A DNA stretch of 12,627 nt from JBGRQA01 sp041725895 (GTDB lineage Bacteria > Bacteroidota > Bacteroidia > Bacteroidales > Marinifilaceae). The position numbers and the translations under genes are program-made. The notes below the pieces were generated by a model. It was not told the DNA's origin and searched no databases. It saw only the letters and a list, made by a program, of their open reading frames with translations. Below, piece by piece: positions 7,525-12,627 of this stretch; position 1 is the first letter of the stretch, and each line of letters opens with the position of its first letter. The stretch is taken from positions 1-12,627 of the forward strand of contig JBGRQA010000059.1 of assembly GCA_041725895.1 (NCBI GenBank). The letters run 5' to 3'.

Positions 7525-8325
7525 ATGGAAAGATTAAAGTCGACAAAATATAATATTGAGAAGAATCTACGAAAGAAAGAAAAGGATTTTTGGTTGGAAA
7601 AGTTGGGGGACGACTTTAAGAAGACCACAATTCCATTTGATAGAATAAAATCCTCTACCTTAGAGAAAGATAACAGTGTTACTTTTCTATTGGATGATAA
7701 TATATCTGAAGAGATAATAAAATTGGGAAAAGATTCAAACCCCAGGATTCTAGTTGTACTGGTTTCGGGTTTGACAGTATTACTTTCTGAGCTCAATCAG
7801 AATTGTGATGAGCTTGTAATGGGAATGCCAATTTATGAAGACGAGAGTGACATAGATCCTCTTAATTCTGTTGTTCCTTTTCATATAAATTTGAAGAATG
7901 CGAAGACCTGTAAAGATCTATTAAATTCTGTTAAAAATGCAATAAAAGAGGGCGTTGAAAATTGTGCCTACCCCATTGATGCGCTCCCTGAATTGTTGAA
8001 ACTTGACTATGAAAAAGGAGAAGCTTTTCCAATCTTTGATATTGCTTTCAATTTTGAGGGGATCCAAAATAAAAAGCGTCTTAGTAATTATAATTATAAT
8101 GTGTTATTCAACTTTTGTGTAGTTAATCGAAGAATAGAAATTAGAATTGAGTACAATTCCTCTTTTTATGAAGAACAATCGATTAAAAATATAGGGGACA
8201 TTTATAGGCATATGCTCAATGAATTGGTTGGTGATTTGAACAAGGATTTGGCAACTATTGATGTGATTTCTTCAGCACAAAAAGAAAAAATACTAATTGA
8301 ATTTAATTCTGCCAAAGAAAATTTT
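7525..8325 (+). other. Half condensation domain (C-terminal lobe only), divergent
   Basis: Starts at the DFWLEKLGDDF segment, which corresponds to the YWLKRFEGELP segment of C1 and C2, and runs to the C-A linker (IDVISSAQKEKILIEFN). The N-terminal lobe with HHxxxDG is missing. Motifs are weak: VPFHINL for IGxFVNTL, ENCAYPIDALPELL for HQDYPFExLV, and FPIFDIAFNF for NPxFDVxFN. Isolated half-C domains at NRPS N-termini are known from other clusters and are thought to be non-catalytic; a docking or structural role here is inference. Confidence 0.85.
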
Positions 8326-11300
8326 GCAAGTGAATCTTCAATATCTGATCTTTTCGAACAACAAGCAATGGAATGGCCTGACAGAATCGCTCTGGTGCAC
8401 CATGATGCAAGCATTACATATGGAGATCTAAATGCAAGATCTAATTATTTGGCTCGAGAATTACGAAGCAAAGGGGTGAAACAGGATGTTCTTGTTGGTT
8501 TAATGTGTGAACGTAATTTTGATCTTTTTGTTGGGATTTTGGGCATTTTAAAGGCGGGGGGAGGTTACCTTTCAATTGATATAAATTCTCCGGAGGATAG
8601 GGTTAACTATATGATTAAAGATAGTGGGATTGATTTGGTTCTTGGGCATTTGGAGTTTCTTCATACTCTAAGGGGAGATATTAAAAAGTTAGATATTGAT
8701 GATTTTAAAGGGACTATAAAAGAGAATGAATTTAGGAATACTAGTTATAATCCCAATCAAATCGCTTACGTGTTATATACCTCTGGAACAACGGGTTTCC
8801 CTAAAGCTATTGTGACTGAGCATAAGAATGTAGTTTCCTACTGTAATGTCTTTTTGCAAGAGCTTAAATTTCAATCTGAAGATATAATATTACAACAGGC
8901 TTCTCATTCATTTGATACCTTTACTGAAGAAGTTTTTCCCATGTTATTTTCTGGAGGGAAAATAATTGTTGCAGATGCTGATTTAGTTAGGAATGTGCCC
9001 AAACTGGGGGATTATATTCTTAAGAATAGTGTTTCAGTAATCGATTGTTCACCCTTGTTAATAAGTGAATTAGGGGTTCGTTTGCCTGCGAAAAATTGCC
9101 TCAGAAAAATAATAAGTGGAGGAGATGTTTTGAAAGGACAATATTTACCAAATTTTTCCTCTAAAGTAGAATGTTATAATACGTATGGCCCTACCGAAGC
9201 AACCGTTTGTAGTACTTTTTATAAGTGTAAACAAACGATGGAAGGGGATATTCCTATAGGAAAACCTTTTTCAAATTGTAAAGTGTTTATTCTAAACGAA
9301 AATCTGAAATTAGTTCCTATTGGCTATAGAGGAGAGATTTGTATGGAAGGAGATGGAATTGCTAGAGGTTATCTAAATAAGGTAGAATTAACAAATGAGC
9401 GATTTGTTACAAATCCATATAATGAGAAGGAAAGACTCTATAAATCTGGAGATGTTGGTAATTATGGATCTGATGGAATGATTCGGTTTTGTGGGAGAAA
9501 GGATAATCAAATAAATTTACGTGGTTTTCGAATAGAACTAGGGGAAGTTGAAAACCAACTTTTAAGACATCCCCATATTTCAAAAGTTGTAGTAATTCCT
9601 ATAGAAAGGGATGATGAAAAATGGATTTGTGCCTATTTTGTTTCAAAAGAGGTTGTTACAGAAAAGCAAGTGAGGGAGTATTTACTAAAAGTGCTTCCCC
9701 AATTCATGGTTCCCTCTTTTATTATTAAGGTTGACGAAATCCCTACAAATTCAAATGGAAAGCTTTGTGTAAAATCTCTTCCAAATCCCTTTGAAAATAA
9801 TGACGACACGCTTTATTTTATCGATAATGATACAATAATATCGATGGAAGAGAATCTCAATAAATTGACGAGAAAAATAAAAAAAAGTAATACACTACAT
9901 ATTGAGTCAGTTGAGGTTGCAGAAGAAGAAAAAAAGAAATTGTTGTCTGATTTTAATGATACAAGCCATGCTTTGGATAGAGATAGACACTATTCCGAGT
10001 TATTTGAAGAGCAAGTGAAGAGGACACCTGATAGCATTGCGATTGTTTTTAAAGATATTCATTATACATACGACCAATTGAATAGAAGAGCCAATAGTCT
10101 GGCATTTGAATTGAAGCGTAAAGGTATTCAGTCCAATTCTATTGTTGGCTTGTTGTGCCAAAGGTCTTCAAATATGTTGGTTGGTATATTAGCCATTTTA
10201 AAATCTGGTGCTGCTTTTATGCCCTTGGAAGAAGAAGCCCCGGATGAAAGAATAGCTTATATTGTCTCCAATACTTCTCCTCACTTAATACTGGTGGATG
10301 AAAAAAATGCAGGCAGGGTTTTGAATGCAAATATGGTGAATATGTCCAGATTTGATTTTTCGCATCATCAGGATAAAAAAGTAGTTTTTACAGGATCTTT
10401 CGACAATATCACCCATGTTCTGCATACATCGGGTACAACGGGCAAACCCAAAGGTGTCCTAATAAACAATAGTTCTATTCTTAATCTATTTAATTATGTA
10501 GGGGATCTATTGCAACTAAATGAGTCCGATTGCGTGCTTACCTTAACTCCGGTTACCTTTGATGTGTTTAGTGCAGAAACGTTACTTCCTTTAATAAAGG
10601 GATCAAGAGTATATATTGTGGACGGTGGAGTTTCTTTGGATATACAGCAGGTGCTGTCTTTAATTCAAAAGGAAAAGATTTCTTTTTTACAATGTAGTCC
10701 TACAGGTTTGCAAAAGCTTATAGGAGAGGATAATTCCAATATATGTTTAAAGAATGTTAAATTTATTATTTCTGCAGGAGAGCCTTTGCTTGATGTCACA
10801 AAAGAGAAATTCACAAGTGTTACTAATACTTTACTTTACAACTTGTATGGACCAACAGAAACAACTCTTTATTCTACCGGGAAAAATGTTACGGGAGATA
10901 ATAACCTGAATATTGGAAGTCCTATTTACAATACAGAAATTAGGATATTAGATTGTCAAAAAAATCTACTTCCTATAGGTAAAGAAGGAGAGATTTTCAT
11001 AGGAGGTACAGGAGTTTCAAAAGGTTATGTAAATCAACCAGAACTAACTTTTGAGATGTTTACAAATCTAGATGGAAAGAGGTTTTATAAAACAGGAGAT
11101 TTGGCAAAATGGCTTCCAGATGGAGATATTGAATTTCTAGGAAGAATTGATGACCAAATACAATTAGGCGGAGTAAGAATAGAACCTGCTGAATTAGAGA
11201 ATACAATTTTGTCGTATGCAGATGTTAACGAGGTTGCCGTTGTGGTAAAGGAAGATGAAAAAGGAAGTAAATACCTAATGGCATGCTTGGTTGCAGATAC

Positions 11301-11763
11301 TTCTATCAAGGAATCAGAGATTAGAAGGTTTTTAACCCAAAATTTACCACTGTACCTTGTTCCCAGGAAAATTATTCAGTTGGAAAAAATGCCCTATAAT
11401 TCCAGTCGTAAAATTCATCGGAAGTTGCTTGAGTTACTTGATGATTCATATGTCGTTAGGGGTAAGTTTGGCGAACCAGAAACAGAGGTCGAAAAAAGAT
11501 TAGTTGAAATTTGGGCTGATGTTTTGAACCTGCCCCAAGAGAAAATAAGTGTTACGAGTAGTTTCTTTTCCATGGGTGGACATTCATTAAAAGCCATTTC
11601 TTTAGTATCCCGAATTCATGCTGCGTTTGATGTTGAGGTTACTTTGGTTGAAGTGTTTAATTATCCTTCCATAAGGCAGATAGCAGACCTGATTGAGGCC
11701 TCGAAGTTGAATGTTAAAGAGGAGGATGTTGAACTTTTAGAGTACGACAATATTAGGATTTAA
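7525..11763 (+). CDS. Non-ribosomal peptide synthetase with half-C and tandem A domains (C'-A-A-T)
   Basis: A 1412-residue cytoplasmic synthetase. The start is ATG 7525 behind a strong ribosome site. Domains in order: C-terminal lobe of a C domain only (residues 1 to about 265, no HHxxxDG), A3 (about 273-755), a linker (about 753-812), A4 (about 822-1305), T3 (about 1314-1395, Ser1354 in GGHSLK) and an acidic tail (VKEEDVELLEYDNIRI). A3 keeps YTSGTTG.PK, YGPTEAT, YKSGD, GRKDNQINLRGFRIELGE and NGK. A4 keeps HTSGTTGKPKG, YGPTETT, FYKTGD and a terminal Lys, but its hinge motif is altered. A complete C-A-C-A-T protein would need a carrier and most of a C domain between A3 and A4, and these are absent. 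The tail may dock to the TubC-type domain of the next gene, 151 bases downstream. Family certain; whether both A domains work is open. Confidence 0.97.
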   Translation: MERLKSTKYNIEKNLRKKEKDFWLEKLGDDFKKTTIPFDRIKSSTLEKDNSVTFLLDDNISEEIIKLGKDSNPRILVVLVSGLTVLLSELNQNCDELVMGMPIYEDESDIDPLNSVVPFHINLKNAKTCKDLLNSVKNAIKEGVENCAYPIDALPELLKLDYEKGEAFPIFDIAFNFEGIQNKKRLSNYNYNVLFNFCVVNRRIEIRIEYNSSFYEEQSIKNIGDIYRHMLNELVGDLNKDLATIDVISSAQKEKILIEFNSAKENFASESSISDLFEQQAMEWPDRIALVHHDASITYGDLNARSNYLARELRSKGVKQDVLVGLMCERNFDLFVGILGILKAGGGYLSIDINSPEDRVNYMIKDSGIDLVLGHLEFLHTLRGDIKKLDIDDFKGTIKENEFRNTSYNPNQIAYVLYTSGTTGFPKAIVTEHKNVVSYCNVFLQELKFQSEDIILQQASHSFDTFTEEVFPMLFSGGKIIVADADLVRNVPKLGDYILKNSVSVIDCSPLLISELGVRLPAKNCLRKIISGGDVLKGQYLPNFSSKVECYNTYGPTEATVCSTFYKCKQTMEGDIPIGKPFSNCKVFILNENLKLVPIGYRGEICMEGDGIARGYLNKVELTNERFVTNPYNEKERLYKSGDVGNYGSDGMIRFCGRKDNQINLRGFRIELGEVENQLLRHPHISKVVVIPIERDDEKWICAYFVSKEVVTEKQVREYLLKVLPQFMVPSFIIKVDEIPTNSNGKLCVKSLPNPFENNDDTLYFIDNDTIISMEENLNKLTRKIKKSNTLHIESVEVAEEEKKKLLSDFNDTSHALDRDRHYSELFEEQVKRTPDSIAIVFKDIHYTYDQLNRRANSLAFELKRKGIQSNSIVGLLCQRSSNMLVGILAILKSGAAFMPLEEEAPDERIAYIVSNTSPHLILVDEKNAGRVLNANMVNMSRFDFSHHQDKKVVFTGSFDNITHVLHTSGTTGKPKGVLINNSSILNLFNYVGDLLQLNESDCVLTLTPVTFDVFSAETLLPLIKGSRVYIVDGGVSLDIQQVLSLIQKEKISFLQCSPTGLQKLIGEDNSNICLKNVKFIISAGEPLLDVTKEKFTSVTNTLLYNLYGPTETTLYSTGKNVTGDNNLNIGSPIYNTEIRILDCQKNLLPIGKEGEIFIGGTGVSKGYVNQPELTFEMFTNLDGKRFYKTGDLAKWLPDGDIEFLGRIDDQIQLGGVRIEPAELENTILSYADVNEVAVVVKEDEKGSKYLMACLVADTSIKESEIRRFLTQNLPLYLVPRKIIQLEKMPYNSSRKIHRKLLELLDDSYVVRGKFGEPETEVEKRLVEIWADVLNLPQEKISVTSSFFSMGGHSLKAISLVSRIHAAFDVEVTLVEVFNYPSIRQIADLIEASKLNVKEEDVELLEYDNIRI
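8341..9790 (+). other. Adenylation domain A3, substrate unassigned (possibly basic)
   Basis: Core motifs: YTSGTTGFPKA, FDTFTEE, YGPTEAT, GEICMEGDGIARGY, YKSGDVG, GRKDNQINLRGFRIELGE and TNSNGK. The P-loop ends PKA instead of PKG. The specificity residues read D-T-E-D-I-G-T-V-C plus Lys (8914-9210 and the A10 Lys). Two acidic pocket residues, Glu239 and Asp278, fit a basic side chain such as Lys, Orn or Arg, but this is inference. No carrier domain follows it directly. Confidence 0.85.
9781..9960 (+). other. Linker between tandem A domains, C-domain C-terminal relic
   Basis: About 60 codons between A3 and A4. The first part is acidic and featureless (NPFENNDDTLYFIDND). The second part (SMEENLNKLTRKI, then HIESVEVAEEEKKKLLSDFNDT) resembles the last helix and the C-A linker found at the end of C domains elsewhere in the window (for example AALEIITKAEMQQILYEFNDT). 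This suggests deletion of a carrier and most of a C domain, fusing A3 to the final helix of the lost C. An A8 run lies at 9879-9886. Confidence 0.7.
9988..11440 (+). other. Adenylation domain A4, substrate unassigned, divergent hinge
   Basis: Core motifs: HTSGTTGKPKG, FDVFSAE, LYGPTETT, GEIFIGGTGVSKGY, FYKTGDLAKW. The A8 hinge motif (11140-11190) reads GRIDDQIQLGGVRIEPAELE, where the other three A domains have a Lys or Asn and an Arg-Gly (KIRG or NLRG). A10 reads NSSRKIHRK, with Arg in place of the Gly of NGK; the Lys (11410-11412) remains. Specificity residues read D-V-A-Q-I-A-L-L-Y plus Lys, no code I recognise. Confidence 0.85.
11464..11710 (+). other. Peptidyl carrier domain T3
   Basis: Only carrier domain in the second protein. 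SFFSMGGHSLK gives Ser at 11584-11586 for phosphopantetheine. It must serve A4, A3 or both. Confidence 0.92.
11716..11760 (+). other. Candidate C-terminal docking tail of the second NRPS
   Basis: The last residues (KEEDVELLEYDNIRI) follow the carrier domain and are acidic with interspersed Val, Leu and Ile. Short acidic-hydrophobic tails of this kind are the known partners of TubC-type beta-hairpin docking domains, and such a domain begins the next gene. The pairing is inferred from order and composition only. Confidence 0.5.
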
Positions 11764-11914
11764 AATGCCCAGAGAGAAACATTAAATGCAGGAGAATTAA
11801 TCGTGTTTTATCCATGATATTAAAGGAGTGTTTTTTGCGTTTAATGGATTCGAAGTTTTATTAATAGAGCCTTAGATTCATATATTCGATTATAAGCAGA
11901 AATTATTTGAACGA
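11764..11914 (+). other. 151-bp intergenic region with an orphan ribosome-binding motif
   Basis: Between the second and third NRPS genes. AAAGGAG at 11822-11828 lies 6 bases before a TTG that opens only a 9-codon frame (11835-11864, ending TAA), 86 bases upstream of the real start. No terminator hairpin is visible, so read-through from gene 2 into gene 3 is likely. Confidence 0.5.
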
Positions 11915-12085
11915 ATGGAAATAGCAAGATTAATTCTTAAACTAGATAAATTAAAAATCAAGATTAAGCTTTGTGGTCAGGAATTAGATGTTAAAGCACC
12001 GAAAGGGGTGCTTACTAATGAACTCATCCATGATATTAGAATAAATAAAGAGGAACTAATTAATTATTTAAAAAGAGAACAAAAA
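11915..12085 (+). other. TubC-type N-terminal docking domain
   Basis: About 57 residues with the hallmark APKGxLTxEL stretch followed by a helix carrying KEELINYLK. This family forms a helix and beta-hairpin platform that binds the C-terminal tail of the preceding megasynthase, setting gene order in the assembly line. Recognised from pattern, not from a search. Confidence 0.88.
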
Positions 12086-12627
12086 AGAAATTCATATTTT
12101 TCAATTCCTCAAGCAAAAGAGCAACCTTATTATCAGCTTTCTTCTGCCCAAAAGCGTTTATTCCTTTTGCAACAGATAGAGCTGGACACAATTGCATACA
12201 ATATGCCGTATGCAATACCATTGAACCGAAAGTTGGATAAGAGAAAGATCGAAGAAGTATTCCGTCAACTTATTTTCCGTCACGAGAGTTTTCGTACCAG
12301 TTTTAAAATGTTAGGAGATGAGCCGGTTCAAAGAATCAGTGCGCATGTAGATTTTAAGATTGAAGAACTGATTATTGAGAAATCTAAGAAAGTAGAGTTC
12401 CGAAAAAATTTTGTGAGGGGGTTTGATTTATCTAAGGCACCCCTTTTGCGGGTTGCTCTGGTTGAGATCAAGGGAGAAGGCAATTTGCTTATGATCGATA
12501 TGCACCACATCGTAAGCGATGGGGTTTCCCATGCTATTCTGGAGCGGGAGTTCCGGGCGCTGTATTCGGGGGAAGCGTTATCTCCCCTGAAGCTTCAGTA
12601 CAGGGATTACTCGGAGTGGCAGCAAGG
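11915..12627 (+). CDS. Non-ribosomal peptide synthetase, 3'-partial, TubC docking domain-C
   Basis: The frame from ATG 11915 runs open to the window end (237 codons visible); the upstream in-frame stop is TAG 11873-11875. There is no good ribosome site directly before the ATG, but the protein starts exactly at a docking domain. Residues 1 to about 57 match the TubC N-terminal docking fold in pattern: MEIARLILKLDKLKIKIKL, then KAPKGVLTNELIHDI, then INKEELINYLK. A C-domain N-lobe follows from about residue 68: YYQLSSAQKRLFLL, RHESFRTSF, FDLSKAPLLRV, MHHIVSDGVS (HH at 12503-12508, catalytic His198, DG at 12518-12523) and DYSEWQ at the edge. Unlike C2 and C3, its active-site motif is intact. It likely receives the chain from T3 of the upstream protein. 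G+C rises to about 60% in the last 90 bases. Confidence 0.95.
   Translation, partial: MEIARLILKLDKLKIKIKLCGQELDVKAPKGVLTNELIHDIRINKEELINYLKREQKRNSYFSIPQAKEQPYYQLSSAQKRLFLLQQIELDTIAYNMPYAIPLNRKLDKRKIEEVFRQLIFRHESFRTSFKMLGDEPVQRISAHVDFKIEELIIEKSKKVEFRKNFVRGFDLSKAPLLRVALVEIKGEGNLLMIDMHHIVSDGVSHAILEREFRALYSGEALSPLKLQYRDYSEWQQ
12124..12627 (+). repeat. C-domain N-lobe repeat, copy in the third NRPS gene
   Basis: Paralogue of 2626-3125. Its last 44 bases (12584-12627) also match bases 1-44 of the window at 39 of 44 positions in the same codon phase, because the window begins and ends at the same point of two different C domains. Confidence 0.8.

Noticed and set aside
7440..7796. Reverse-strand frame of 118 codons overlapping the start of the second NRPS gene
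   Set aside because: It is antisense to a certain NRPS coding region, is rich in Phe, Ser and Ile as expected of an A+T-rich shadow, and shows no recognisable motif.

Overview
The window is a stretch of a multi-gene non-ribosomal peptide synthetase (NRPS) cluster, all on the + strand. It holds two long NRPS genes and the start of a third. Base composition (mostly about 28-35% G+C), the NYCTKLF/GISKFDL-type condensation (C) domains and the SSAQKRLFLL and HADLEGIVG core motifs suggest a Bacteroidota-like host. This is inferred from remembered family style, not from a search. One point does not fit well: gene 2 has a strong Shine-Dalgarno sequence, which is uncommon in that phylum.

Layout. (1) Bases 1-7026 are the 3' part of an NRPS whose frame is open from base 1: C (C-terminal half only)-A1-T1-C2-A2-T2-C3, stopping at TAA 7024-7026 directly after the C domain. 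(2) Bases 7027-7524 are a 498-bp gap with several orphan Shine-Dalgarno-like motifs and no convincing gene. Just after the stop, in another frame, lies a carrier-protein-like LGGNSI string. (3) Bases 7525-11763 are a 1412-residue NRPS with an unusual order: half C domain (C-terminal lobe only)-A3-A4-T3, the two adenylation domains being joined by about 60 residues with no carrier or complete C domain between them. (4) Bases 11764-11914 are a 151-bp gap. (5) Bases 11915-12627 are the 5' part of a third NRPS, starting with a TubC-type docking domain followed by a C domain with an intact HHIVSDG motif.

How they fit together. The three carrier domains are all of the GGHSLK type, and no epimerase, methyltransferase or thioesterase is visible, so this is the middle of an assembly line. 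A2 has the ten-residue specificity code DAWFLGNVVK, a classical leucine code. A1 (DAEHLGKVTK), A3 (DTEDIGTVCK) and A4 (DVAQIALLYK) match no code I can name with confidence. The acidic C-terminal tail of gene 2 is a plausible partner for the docking domain of gene 3, which supports gene 2 to gene 3 transfer. The gene 1 to gene 2 junction is odd: a C domain at the end of gene 1 with an altered active-site motif (HHVISDE), then a half C domain at the start of gene 2.

The most unusual features are the tandem A3-A4 arrangement, the altered C-domain motifs (PHIISDG in C2, HHVISDE in C3), the possible frameshifted remnant after gene 1, and abrupt G+C shifts inside C domains that point to module recombination.
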